Below, piece by piece: positions 33,905 to 43,984 of a stretch of 64,000 bases of DNA. The translations under genes were made by a program, and so were the position numbers. The stretch's first letter is position 1. Every line of letters begins with the position of its first letter. The stretch covers positions 76,565,501-76,629,500 of the forward strand of contig CM075344.1 of the NCBI GenBank assembly GCA_037693485.1, written 5' to 3'. Below the pieces are notes generated by a model. That model saw only the letters and a list, made by a program, of their open reading frames with translations, ran no database searches and had not been told where the DNA came from. Origin of the DNA: Kitagawia praeruptora. Lineage: Eukaryota; Streptophyta; Magnoliopsida; Apiales; Apiaceae.

Positions 33905-34825
33905 TCATGCCTTCCTCATAGTCTCAGGCTCAAATGCTTTAACCCGAGGTGATGCATGCATGATTTCTAGGGGCACAACTGCCTCGGCTCCGTAAGCCAG
34001 CAAAAACGGGGTTGCTCCAGTTGTCACTTTACAAGTAGTGCGATATGCCCAAAGTATAGGCAGCAATTCATCCACCCAAGTGTTCTTTGAGCGTTCGACC
34101 CTCTTCTTCAGTCCATCAAGGATAATCCGATTGGCTACCTCTGTCTGTCCATTAGCTTGCGGGTGTGCCACTGAAGTAAAACGAAGCTCAATAGCATTTT
34201 CCTCATAGTACTTCTTAAACTCTTCATTGCTGAATTGTGTCCCATTATCTATCACAAGGATTCGTGTGAATCCATATCTGCAAATGATGTTCTCCCAAAA
34301 TAACTGGGCCACTTGCTTGGTGGTTATCTTAGCTAGAGGTTTAGCTTCAATCCACTTGGTGAAGTAGTCGTTGGCCACTATCAAAAACTTTCTCTGCGCA
34401 GAAGCTATGGGAAAGGGACCAAGTATATCCATTCCCCACATCGCGAACGAGATAGGAGAGTTAACTGATGTCAACATCTCAGCTGGCTGATTTACAATCA
34501 GAGTGTGCTTCTGACACCTATCGCACCGCTTGACATAATTCTGCGTAGCGGCCAACATCTCTGGCCAATAGAATCCCATACGAGTGATCTTGTGAGCTAG
34601 GGCCCTGCCCCCCAAGTGTTGCCCACAGATCCCTTCATGAACTTCCTCTAATGCTTCCTTTGCCTCTTGGGGCCTTAAACACTTCAAGTATGGGATGACA
34701 AACGATCTCTTGTAAAGGATACCTTCAATCAAGGCATATCTCAATGCTCTCACTGACAACTTTCGTGCCTCCAAGGCATTGTCAGGGAGCCACCCAGTTT
34801 CGAGGTGAGCTTTGATAGGATCCAA
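33905..34825 (-). CDS. Tat element integrase
   Basis: A 306-codon open stretch. It has an HHCC zinc-binding module (H near EVHEGICGQHLGGRALAHK; CDRCQKH), then the DDE core: WGMDILGPFP (first Asp), ILVIDNGTQFSNEEF (second Asp) and AHPQANGQTEVANR (Glu). After that come LPILWAYRTT and LLAYGAEAVVPLEI, common in plant Gypsy integrases. The enzyme would insert element cDNA into chromosomes. It is cut from the upstream polyprotein by a frame change near 34800, so it is unlikely to be made correctly here. Confidence 0.88.
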   Translation of the reverse strand: MDPIKAHLETGWLPDNALEARKLSVRALRYALIEGILYKRSFVIPYLKCLRPQEAKEALEEVHEGICGQHLGGRALAHKITRMGFYWPEMLAATQNYVKRCDRCQKHTLIVNQPAEMLTSVNSPISFAMWGMDILGPFPIASAQRKFLIVANDYFTKWIEAKPLAKITTKQVAQLFWENIICRYGFTRILVIDNGTQFSNEEFKKYYEENAIELRFTSVAHPQANGQTEVANRIILDGLKKRVERSKNTWVDELLPILWAYRTTCKVTTGATPFLLAYGAEAVVPLEIMHASPRVKAFEPETMRKA

Positions 34826-35532
34826 CAGCTTCCTAAATCAATCGGTTCAACCAACTTAGAGTTGATGGTCGGGGCCTTCAAGACCTGGAAGTAAACAGTC
34901 CCTGCATAATTATCTATCTCAGAAGAAGCGAACTTGGACAGGGCATCAGCCTTAACGTTCTTCTCTCTAGGAACGTGCTCCACATAGCACTCATCAAATT
35001 GAGTCATAACAACTTTCACAACTCTCAAATACTTCACCATTGTTTCATCCTTAGCTTCAAATTCACCATTCACTTGCGATACCACTAGTCTTGAATCCCT
35101 ACAAACTTTGAGATTCTTGACCCTCATGATTCTGGCCAAGCCCAAACCGGCTATCAAGGCTTCATACTCAGCTTCGTTGTTGGTTATGGGAAAGTCCAAC
35201 TTCAAAGCATATTCAACTGTGAAACAGACGGGGCTTTGCAAGACTAAGCCTGCACCACTAGATTTTGTTTTTGATGCCCCATCAAAATAGAGCACCCAAT
35301 ACTCCTTCAGATCAGGTACAAGTTCTTCATCTTTATCCTCTTTCCCAGGGGTAGTCACTATTTCCTGCCCCCCGACTTCTTGGTTGTTAATGGTACATTC
35401 AACCACGAAGTCAGCCAATGCCTGAGCCTTGATGGTTGTTCGAGACTTATACTTGATGTCATATTCTCCAAGTTCTATCGCCCACTTAATTAGCCTTCCA
35501 CTGGCCTTCAGGCTATGCAATATGTTTCTCAA
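34826..35532 (-). CDS. Tat element RNase H region, including a second RNase H
   Basis: The first part (SGRLIKWAIELGEYDIKYKS, FVVECT) ends the retroviral-type RNase H connection. It is followed by the additional RNase H: YWVLYFDGASKTKSSGAGLV, NNEAEYEALIAGLGLA, DSRLVVSQVNGEFEAKD and REKNVKADALSKFAS. The D-E-D residues of an RNase H fold are visible. This doubled arrangement is typical of Tat/Retand/Ogre elements. Confidence 0.85.
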
Positions 35533-36162
35533 CTGCTGGTCCGTCAGGACCTCAATCTTGTGTGCCCGGAAATAAGGTCACAGCTTTCTCGAGGCTGTTA
35601 CCAATGCCAAAACAAACTTCTCAATGGGAGAGTAATTCAACTCAGCCCCGTGCAACACCTTGCTCATGTAATAAATAGGTTTTTGAACCTTACTCTCTTC
35701 TCGAATGAGAACAGAACTCAATGCTTGTTCAGATACCGTCAGGTATATGTAAAGAGTCTCTCCGGGACTAGGTTTGGCCAACAACGGGGCTTTAACCATG
35801 TACTTCTTTAGTTGCTCGAAGGCCTCTTGGCTCTCAGGGGTCCACTCAAAATTTTTCACCTTCTTCAATGCTTGAAAGAATGGCAAGCATTTGTTACCAG
35901 ACTTGGAGATAAATCTCCCCAGGGCTGCAACTCAGCCCGTTAACTTCTGTACGTCTCGTATAGAGCGGGGTGGTTCCATATCCAGAATCGCTTTGATCTT
36001 GTTAGGTTTGGCCTCTATGCCTCTTTTTGAAACCATTAGACCCAAAAACTTTCCTGATCCAACGCCAAAAGCACACTTGGCTGGATTCAACATCATCTTG
36101 TGGTGCCTCAGCACTTCAAATGCCTCTCTGAGGTGCTTAATGTGGTCTACCTTGAAAAGGCT
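35533..36162 (-). pseudogene. Tat element RT C-terminal part and first RNase H
   Basis: Minus-strand pieces: KVDHIKHLREAFEVLRHHKM, LNPAKCAFGVGSGKFLGLMV and AKPNKIKAILDMEPP (35932-36162), then FEWTPESQEAFEQLKKYM, PLLAKPSPGETLYIYL and GAELNYSPIEKFVLALV (35578-35886). They are separated by stops near 35570 and 35930. The sequence joins the RT N-terminal half at 46762-47250 after removal of the Copia insertion. Confidence 0.85.
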
Positions 36163-36678
36163 TGTTAGGTCAAATACACAATAGGTAATCAAATACTGTA
36201 TGAGTAACTTAACAAGAACACACTTTTTAATACTTAAAAACTGTTTGGAATTAACAATTCCTCTCTCAGTGATGTAAAATATCACAGAGAGCTGCTTAGG
36301 TTACAATCAATGAATTTCTCAATGTTCGATTCCCTTCTAGGGTTAACCTAACTATATTTATAAAACATACAGCTTCATACAATCAGTAATTGATTCTCCT
36401 ATAATTAAGCTATACAATTGATATCAATCACGATTGCTTCAAGTCTTCCAAGTCAACTCAATCTCTTTGACAGCTTTTTAATCTTCAAAGATATTGCTTC
36501 CATATTTATCTTGTATCAATCTTCAAACACTGTTGACTCTTCAGACACTACCGCTACAGAGTTTAACAACTTCTGTTGCGCTTCCAGTCAGTGTTTAACT
36601 AAACTCTGACTGCTTCCAGCTAAACTCTGTTTTGTTACTTTAGCTTCCAAACACTGTTCTCATCAATCATTTCTAACA
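36163..36678 (-). repeat. LTR of the young Copia (3' LTR by minus-strand sense)
   Basis: 516 bp, TGTTAGG...CTAACA. Compared with 46246-46761 I find only two substitutions (ACTGTATG/ACTATATG and AACTATAT/AACTGTAT). The 63-codon ORF seen in both LTRs (36418-36609 and 46501-46692) is identical because of this and has no family signature. Confidence 0.95.
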
Positions 36679-36692
36679 ATCTCCCCCAACTT
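36679..36692 (-). other. Polypurine tract of the young Copia
   Basis: The minus strand reads AAGTTGGGGGAGAT directly against the LTR; the plus-strand primer for cDNA synthesis. Confidence 0.85.
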
Positions 36693-36827
36693 GTTCATTA
36701 GCAAGAATGTACAAGTTTACAGTAAATGATGATGTCAAAACAAATACAAAGTCTACAGTGTTTAACAAACAGAGTTTAAGCTTTTACTTAACAAATTCTA
36801 CAGAAAATAAGAAAATTCTTACAGACT

Positions 36828-38570
36828 TCAACTTCTAATCTCTTGAAGATCTGGCATTGTCCTGAGATAGTCTATAAGCAATCTTCTTTCAGCATTTTCA
36901 AGCTCTATCTGCATAGCTTCCTTGATTTCTCTCAACTGAGGATCATTCTCATCAGTCTGATAGATAGCAGCTTTAAGATCGTAGATTTTGTTTCTCCTCA
37001 TTTCATTTCCCAACCTGATATATTTCACTTCCTCAGACTTCACATTAAAATCCAGAATAGTAATTCCAAGATCTGTCTTCAGCTTTGTAGTCCCCTTCTC
37101 CATTTCTATCAGATTCCCATTCCAGTCTCTGTACTTTGTAACATACTTGGTGTTGTACTTCATATTTCTTCTTGCAAGATTTTGAATCATCTTTTGTGTG
37201 AGTACATTTGCAACTGACTGAGCTCTTTGATTTCTTACTCTGAAAAGATACAGAACATATTCTAGTTCTTCCCAGTATTTTAAATCAATATCCTTCTCAT
37301 CAACCTTAAACACTGTTCCATCAGCCATGAAATATAACAGAAAATCCTTCTCTAAACTCTTCTGATAAACAAGCTGTACTGACTCCAGTCTGTCTAAACT
37401 CTCTTGAGTGACACCACGACCTGGAACAGCCAATGAAGAAGGATCTCTGGGACCAACATATTGTCTTGTGTCTCTGTGTGAGCCTATGCCTCCTTTGTTG
37501 TATCCGATTTTACCAGATAAGGCTCTACCATCAGTGAAATCCATTGGAGCTGTAGCTGGAGCTGTAGCTGCTAGACTTGAATCATGAAGAACGCCTTTTC
37601 CAAACTTTGATTTCAACTGAGAAGACAATAGTGGTGTGGTCACAACTTGTGCAGCAACAGAGGTTGTGTCTTCATTCTTCTGTACAACATGTGTATCAAC
37701 AGAGGTTGTAACAACATTCTTCAACTTTTGCTTAGCTTCTGCATCTGTTGGTTTTCTGGATACTTGCACCCTTTGATTAGTACCAACTTGTTCTTTGAAT
37801 TGAATGCCTTTAAGAACAGGCTTTGCAGCTTTAACAACTTTCACACTTTTCTTCAACTTATCAGATTTTAAAGCTTTTAAATGCTTTTCTTGCAGACTCT
37901 TTTCTTCAGCTTTAGCATCCTCTAGAGTAACTCCTTCTGCATTTTCTTCCATGAAGAGCTTAACAGCTAACTCTTCATCAGTCTTTGGATTAGATATTAA
38001 TTCCAAACTCTTGGTCTTTGAAGTACCTTGAGTTTCAGTGTTTATTCCAACAGACTGTGACTTAAGAGATTTGCCAGATCTCAGAGTTAGTGACTCAGAG
38101 TTTAAAGCCTCAGAGTTTAAAGCCTTATCACTTGCTCCTCCATCTCCAGCATCATCCTTTTTGAGCAGAGTTTGAGAAACTTTGCATTTTGACTTAGCAA
38201 CTCTCTCCCCCTTTTTGACATCATCAGGAATGAGTATAGATGTAATGAGCTCCAAAGAGTTAGCAATTGAATCAACCTTCTCAAACAAGGCAGCCTGATT
38301 CTCTTCAACCTTTCCTAACCTGGCAAACAGAGTATCTTGAACTTTAGAAAGCTGTGCAGCTTTGATTTTTGACTCTCTTTCCATTTTCATTTCTCTAGTC
38401 TGTATCTCAGTTTTCAAAGAAGCAATTTGTTGTTTTGTGTCAGCAAAATTTCCATCCAGAGTTTTGACTTGTACATGAAACGCCTCTGGAGCGTTTGCAT
38501 TCTCCAGTGGAGCTGCATAGTTGCTAGGAAGAAAAACTAACCCTGCTGCATCAAACGTTTTGGTTGCCAT
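36828..38570 (-). CDS. Third ORF of the young Copia (accessory ORF after pol), 580 aa
   Basis: A single open frame with ATG start at 38570, in the same sense as gag and pol and about 2 kb beyond pol, where Sireviruses may carry an env-like or accessory ORF. The N-terminus (GLVFLPSNYAAPLENANAPEA) resembles accessory proteins I associate with asterid Copia elements. Residues about 40-115 are Glu/Lys/Gln-rich with heptad character, a likely coiled coil (ASLKTEIQTREMKMERESK). A low-complexity Ser/Lys middle with LNSE/LRSG repeats follows (about 135-260). The C-terminal 200 residues look folded (DFLLYFMADGTVFKVDEKD, YWEELEYVLYLFRVRNQRAQ, RRLLIDYLRTMPDLQ). No signal peptide or membrane span is evident, which argues against a classical envelope protein. 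Function unknown. Confidence 0.75.
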   Translation of the reverse strand: MATKTFDAAGLVFLPSNYAAPLENANAPEAFHVQVKTLDGNFADTKQQIASLKTEIQTREMKMERESKIKAAQLSKVQDTLFARLGKVEENQAALFEKVDSIANSLELITSILIPDDVKKGERVAKSKCKVSQTLLKKDDAGDGGASDKALNSEALNSESLTLRSGKSLKSQSVGINTETQGTSKTKSLELISNPKTDEELAVKLFMEENAEGVTLEDAKAEEKSLQEKHLKALKSDKLKKSVKVVKAAKPVLKGIQFKEQVGTNQRVQVSRKPTDAEAKQKLKNVVTTSVDTHVVQKNEDTTSVAAQVVTTPLLSSQLKSKFGKGVLHDSSLAATAPATAPMDFTDGRALSGKIGYNKGGIGSHRDTRQYVGPRDPSSLAVPGRGVTQESLDRLESVQLVYQKSLEKDFLLYFMADGTVFKVDEKDIDLKYWEELEYVLYLFRVRNQRAQSVANVLTQKMIQNLARRNMKYNTKYVTKYRDWNGNLIEMEKGTTKLKTDLGITILDFNVKSEEVKYIRLGNEMRRNKIYDLKAAIYQTDENDPQLREIKEAMQIELENAERRLLIDYLRTMPDLQEIRS

Positions 38571-40606
38571 TAGTAAAATATGATACGTAAATATTCAGAG
38601 AAAAGATGTGTATGGTAAGTGTTTACCAAAATGTGAAGGAGAGTGAATAAGAATTTTGAAAGTGATTGTGTATGCAAGTAACTGTGAGTGGGTGAATATT
38701 AATCGATGTGAAGTGAGAGAACAAAAACGATTAGAGTAAAAACAAAACTCAATCGTTTATTTATTGAAAGTGCGCAACTGATTGTAGAGTAATGTGTGAG
38801 TGGGACACTATCATGTGACACGTGTCAAACAACCAATGGATCACTTAATAATTACCGCTGTCATTCCTATAATCACGACACTTTGACATATTTACACTAA
38901 TTAACAGTTGTCAACTACCCCAATTACTCAAAAAAAATTGTCAAATTATCTCAATGAAACTTTTCCTTAGAGTACTTAACACAACTCAACAGTGTTTGTC
39001 AATTTTCCAACTTTATCACTGAAACCCTTTCAAAAATTGCACAGTTGTGAATATGAGTGTGTGTGAAGCAGAGTTTACCAAAATCAATTTTTAAAGCATC
39101 TAATATTTCATAAAATCCACAACAAAAATCAATAAACACTGAATGCACAAACTCTCATAGTAAACACTGACTGTTTGATGAATGCTAAACTCTGTAGTTA
39201 CTGTAATACAGAAATCTGAAAACTTCTATTCCCATTGATGTCCATGATTATCCAAGTAAGCACACAGTCTTTGAAGACAAAAAGATCAAGAGATAGAAAT
39301 CAGAGCATCATTCAGTGAATAACAGTCATGAACTTGATAAACTCACAAACTCTCAAAGCACACAAGTGTTTTAGGTGAAGTGTTTACACTCACATTCAAT
39401 CAGGAAAAGCAGATTCTACCATATGCTTGAATGTCCACCAAATCTACACTACTTTGAGTACATGTATGCACAAATCAAAAGGACTTTATTCAGGGTTGTA
39501 GTGAGGTAAGATCAAACAGATGAGAAGAGATGTTTTATTCATGAGTGAATTTCAAACTGAACATTTTAATAGACCAAAGTGTTCAGTCACACTGTTAGTA
39601 CATATTTGCACAAGATCAGTATATATGCCCCTTTTTTTATTATTATTTTATATATATATATATATATTTTTTTTAACATATATACTGAGTAAACTTTTCT
39701 TTTCTTGAGAAACTCTCACCTGCTTGATTTTTTTTTAAAAGAATATAACTGCTCTTAATACTTCAGAGTTAAAGAAAAATGAGCAGTTAATTAGGCTCAA
39801 AGGGGTTTACTAAGGGTGGAATTTATGAACAGTGTTTATACAGTGTTCAAAAGAATTTTGAACAGTGTTTGAAGAAAAGGTAAATCCTATTGCCTTTATC
39901 ATTTTCATGCACACACATATCATGTAGTCTCAAAATGGTTTAATACAAGTTCTAGAGAAACATACTTCCTGATGAACATCACACAACAATAAAAATTGAT
40001 TGATAGAGAATGTATCAATCACTGATTTTGGCTCAAAATCTCACAAGGTGTAGACATGAATCTGAACTCACCAAACTAATCAATGACACATCTCAAGTTT
40101 TATGGTTTTTACAAGTACAAACAAGGAATCATCAAGAACCATACCTTTGGGAACAGAATGTCACTTATCAGAGTTTAGAGTTCATCAATACCAGAAATTA
40201 TTTATGAGAGGCAATGCACACAATATTCATAGACTCAGAGTTTAGGACTGAATAAATTAAGAGATGCTATAAATATGAAACAGTATCATGCTGTGTTGAT
40301 TTACTGCACAAAATCTGATTAGATTACAGTGACTCAGAAAGAATCATGATTTAATTACTGAGAATCATGCTTCATACATTTTTCTTCATTGGTGTTTTCA
40401 TTCAGACAATAATCAATTCTGAATTCACTGAGTGTATCCAACATGTTAACAGTGTTTAGCAGATAGACATGCTGACAGAGTTTAACAAGGTTTAAACATA
40501 AGCATGCATAACAGAGTTTAATACTAAGGTTCACATAGCACTTAACAATTTGCAGAAACATGAGCAATAAAAAAATAAAAAAATTTTTTGAGTCTAACCA
40601 ACATCT
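38571..40606 (-). other. Long non-coding spacer between pol and the third ORF of the young Copia
   Basis: About 2 kb without a long ORF on either strand. It contains a short TA tract (about 39649-39668) and many copies of CAGAGTTT/CAGTGTTT or their complements (for example near 38990, 39070, 39137, 39163, 39189, 39827, 39857, 40173, 40239, 40449, 40477 and 40512). A spliced or internally initiated message for the third ORF would have to cross or start in this spacer. Confidence 0.6.
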
Positions 40607-43600
40607 CTAGTCAAAACTAGAGACCATTCCTAGTTCATTGACCAGTCTTGTAAATGTAGCTTCACTCAATGGCTTGGTGAAGATATCTGCAAGTTGTTGT
40701 TCTGTAGACACAAAGTGAAGCTCAATGTTGCCTTCCTCTACATGCTCTCTGATGAAGTGATACCTTATGCTGATGTGCTTTGTCATTGAATGTTGTACTG
40801 GATTACCTGTCATTGCAATAGCACTTTGATTATCACAGTAAATAGGTATCTTGGTATACCTTAATCCATAATCCAGCAGTTGATTCTTCATCCATAAAAT
40901 CTGTGCACAGCAGCTACCAGCAGCAATATACTCTGCTTCAGCTGTAGATGTAGATATTGACTTCTGTTTCTTGCTGTACCAGGAAACAAGTCTGTCACCC
41001 AGAAATTGACAACTTCCACTGGTGCTTTTTCTGTCTATCTTACAGCCTGCAAAGTCTGCATCTGAATAGCCAAGTAGTTTAAACTCTGACTCTCTTGGAT
41101 ACCACAGCCCTAAAGTTATAGTGCCCTTGAGATACTTAAAAATCCTCTTTACTGCTGTTAAATGTGGTTCTCTTGGATCTGCCTGAAACCTTGCACACAA
41201 ACAAGTGGCATACATGATATCAGGTCTACTAGCTGTTAAATAGAGTAGAGAACCAATCATTCCTCTGTAACTTGTCATATCTACTGATGACCCTGCATCT
41301 TTGTCCAATTTTGTTGCAGTTGCCATGGGAGTTGTTGCAGATGAACAGTCAAGCATGCTAAATTTCTTGAGAAGATTTCTGGTATATTTTGCTTGATTCA
41401 TAAAAATTCCATCATCTGTTTGCTTCACCTGTAGGCCTAGAAAATAACTAAGCTCTCCCATCATACTCATTTGATATCTTGACTGCATGAGTTTGGCAAA
41501 CTTCTTACAGAGTTTATCATTAGTAGATCCAAAAATAATGTCATCTACATATATCTGAACTAAGAGCAAGTCACTACCAGATTGAAAGTAAAACAGAGTT
41601 TTATCAATTGTACCTCTGTGAAACCCACTTTCTAGTAAAAATTTGGCAAGAGTTTCATACCATGCCCTTGCTGCCTGCTTAAGTCCATAGAGTGCCTTGT
41701 CTAACCTGTAGACATGGTCTGGATATTTTGGATCTACAAATCCTGGTGGTTGTTCCACAAACACTTCTTCTTCAAGTTTTCCATTTAAAAATGCACTTTT
41801 CATATCCATCTGAAACACTTTGAATTTCTTATGAGAGGCATATGCTAGAAAGATTCTGATTGCCTCCAATCTAGCAACTGGAGCAAATGTTTCATCATAG
41901 TCTATTCCTTCCTGCTGTGAATAGCCTTTTGCAACCAGTCTTGCTTTGTTCCTTGTGATAACACCCTCACTGTCAGTTTTATTTCTGAAAACCCATTTAA
42001 TACCAACAATGGATCTGTTCTTAGGCCTTGGTACAAGGGTCCACACTTCATTTCTTTCAAATTCATTTAGCTCTTCTTGCATTGCTGTTATCCAGTCAGC
42101 ATCTTTAAGAGCTTCTTCTACTTTCTTTGGCTCAGTATGTGACAAGAATGCATGAAACAGACATTCATTTGTTGTTGCACTTCTTGTCCTTACTTTTGCA
42201 TCTGGATCACCAATAATTAAATCAGGTGTGTGTGACTTAGTCCATTTTCTTGCAGAAGGCAAATTGCTTCTGTCATCATGTGATCCTCCCCTTTGATCCA
42301 TGATCTCCTGATTTTCTTGGTGCCTCTCTTCATTTTCTGATGCTCCCCCTGAATGTGACTGCTCAGAATTATCAACAGAGTTTGAATCAACAGAGTTTGA
42401 TTCAGAATTATCAACTGAGTCACTATCAGTGTTTGAATTATCACTTTGATGTGATTCTTCATGCTCCCCCTCAACTGGTTCTTCCCTTGTTTCTGATTGA
42501 AGAGTTTCTTCAGTATTTACCAGTAGAGGTTCAGAGTTTAGATCAACAGAGTTTGTCAGATCAGTCTGATCAGAGTTTACTTTTTCAGAGAATAAATCTT
42601 CATTTTCAAAGTGCAGTTGATCATGTTCATTGACATCTTCAAGTCTAGTTATTTTCTTGTCATCAAATGACACATGAATTGATTCCATGATCACCCTGGT
42701 TCTCAGATTATAAAATCTGAATGCCTTAGTTGACAGTGGATAGCCAACAAAAATTCCTTCATCTGCCTTTAGATCAAATTTGGTCAACTGCTCAGGATGA
42801 GTCTTCAATACAAAACACTTGGATCCAAAAATATGAAAATATTTTAGATTTGGCTTCTTCTTTTTCACCATTTCATATGGTGTTTTACCATGCTTATTGA
42901 TCAGTGTTGCATTTTGAGTAAAACAAGCAGTTTGAACTGCTTCTGCCCAGAAATATGTTGGCAGCTTTGCTTCATCTAACATGGTTCTAGCAGCTTCTAT
43001 CAAGGTTCTGTTCTTCCTCTCCACTACACCATTTTGTTGTGGAGTGTCAGGTGCAGAAAACTCTTGTTTGATTCCTTTACTCTTGCAAAATTCTTCCATT
43101 GATGAATTCCTGAATTCAGTTCCATTGTCACTTCTGATTATCTTCACTTGATTCTCTGACCCTTTGTCCAGTTGTATTATATGTTCTGTCAGTGTTAATG
43201 CAGTTTCATCCTTCTTTGCAAGAAAATATACCCATGTGTATCTGGTATATTCATCAACAATGACTAGAGCATATTTCTTCTTTCCAAGAGACATGACATT
43301 CACTGGTCCAAAAAGATCAACATGTAGGAGATTATAAGGATCAACAATTGAAGACTCAGATTTGCTTTTGAAGGAGGCTTTTCTCTGTTTGGCCTTTTGA
43401 CAAGAATCACACAGGCCTTCTACATTCAACAATGACTTTGGTAGACCTCTTACAAGATCAATCTTTATTAGCTCATTGATGTTGTTCAGATTCAAATGAG
43501 AGAGTTTCTTGTGCCACTTCCAACTCTCTTCACTGGACATTCTTGTTGACAGACACACTGCTTTGCCATCAGAGTTTGTTGACAATTTTACTTCATAGAT

Positions 43601-43936
43601 GTTATTGTGTCTGTTTCCAACTAGAGCAACTTTCCCTGTAGATTTACTGATGACTTGACAATATTCAGGCTGAAAATCCACATGATATCCTCTGTCACAG
43701 ATTTGACTCACAGATAGCAGATCATGCTTGAGTCCTGGAACCAGAGCTACATTTGTGATGATGACACTCCCAAGATTAATATTGCCATATCCCAGAGTAT
43801 GTCCTATGTTGCCATCTCCATAGGAAACTTTTGGGCCAGCCTTCTCCACATACTCTGATAGCAGGGCTTTATTTCCAGTCATGTGTCCTGAACATCCACT
43901 GTCCACGACTAGGGTACTGACCCTGTTGCCCTGCAA
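40607..43936 (-). CDS. Copia pol: protease, integrase, RT and RNase H
   Basis: About 1110 open codons with no ATG at the 5' end; the frame begins after an in-frame TGA, at TTG CAG GGC. Order: protease [18 protein letters not shown] (start), GAG-pre-integrase [16 protein letters not shown] with CDSCQKAK, integrase D/D/E at [20 protein letters not shown] and [12 protein letters not shown], a Ser/Asp/Asn-rich linker (about residues 465-560), RT with [31 protein letters not shown] and [10 protein letters not shown], RNase H with [44 protein letters not shown] and LADIFTKPL. All catalytic motifs are present. It shares the gag frame, so expression would need readthrough of the stops or another device. 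Confidence 0.93.
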   Translation of the reverse strand: MQGNRVSTLVVDSGCSGHMTGNKALLSEYVEKAGPKVSYGDGNIGHTLGYGNINLGSVIITNVALVPGLKHDLLSVSQICDRGYHVDFQPEYCQVISKSTGKVALVGNRHNNIYEVKLSTNSDGKAVCLSTRMSSEESWKWHKKLSHLNLNNINELIKIDLVRGLPKSLLNVEGLCDSCQKAKQRKASFKSKSESSIVDPYNLLHVDLFGPVNVMSLGKKKYALVIVDEYTRYTWVYFLAKKDETALTLTEHIIQLDKGSENQVKIIRSDNGTEFRNSSMEEFCKSKGIKQEFSAPDTPQQNGVVERKNRTLIEAARTMLDEAKLPTYFWAEAVQTACFTQNATLINKHGKTPYEMVKKKKPNLKYFHIFGSKCFVLKTHPEQLTKFDLKADEGIFVGYPLSTKAFRFYNLRTRVIMESIHVSFDDKKITRLEDVNEHDQLHFENEDLFSEKVNSDQTDLTNSVDLNSEPLLVNTEETLQSETREEPVEGEHEESHQSDNSNTDSDSVDNSESNSVDSNSVDNSEQSHSGGASENEERHQENQEIMDQRGGSHDDRSNLPSARKWTKSHTPDLIIGDPDAKVRTRSATTNECLFHAFLSHTEPKKVEEALKDADWITAMQEELNEFERNEVWTLVPRPKNRSIVGIKWVFRNKTDSEGVITRNKARLVAKGYSQQEGIDYDETFAPVARLEAIRIFLAYASHKKFKVFQMDMKSAFLNGKLEEEVFVEQPPGFVDPKYPDHVYRLDKALYGLKQAARAWYETLAKFLLESGFHRGTIDKTLFYFQSGSDLLLVQIYVDDIIFGSTNDKLCKKFAKLMQSRYQMSMMGELSYFLGLQVKQTDDGIFMNQAKYTRNLLKKFSMLDCSSATTPMATATKLDKDAGSSVDMTSYRGMIGSLLYLTASRPDIMYATCLCARFQADPREPHLTAVKRIFKYLKGTITLGLWYPRESEFKLLGYSDADFAGCKIDRKSTSGSCQFLGDRLVSWYSKKQKSISTSTAEAEYIAAGSCCAQILWMKNQLLDYGLRYTKIPIYCDNQSAIAMTGNPVQHSMTKHISIRYHFIREHVEEGNIELHFVSTEQQLADIFTKPLSEATFTRLVNELGMVSSFD

Positions 43937-43984
43937 TCACAACAATCACTGATTATTAGTTTTAAGGATCCAGACTTGCTTGGA
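43937..43984 (-). other. Gag-pol junction with in-frame TGA codons
   Basis: After the gag TGA (43985-43987) the same frame reads SKQVWILKTNNQ, TGA, Leu-Leu, TGA, then LQGNRV of pol. The QVW(I/V)xK peptide resembles a segment that lies inside the continuous polyprotein of related Copia elements, so it is probably translated in some molecules. No -1 or +1 shift is needed because gag and pol are in phase. Confidence 0.6.

Noticed and set aside
36418..36609. 63-codon ORF, identical at 46501-46692
   Set aside because: The identity is due to the LTR pair; no domain, and it lies antisense to element transcription.
36828..38570. Retroviral-type envelope protein
   Set aside because: Position fits, but no signal peptide, membrane span or Cys pattern was seen; kept as an accessory ORF of unknown role.
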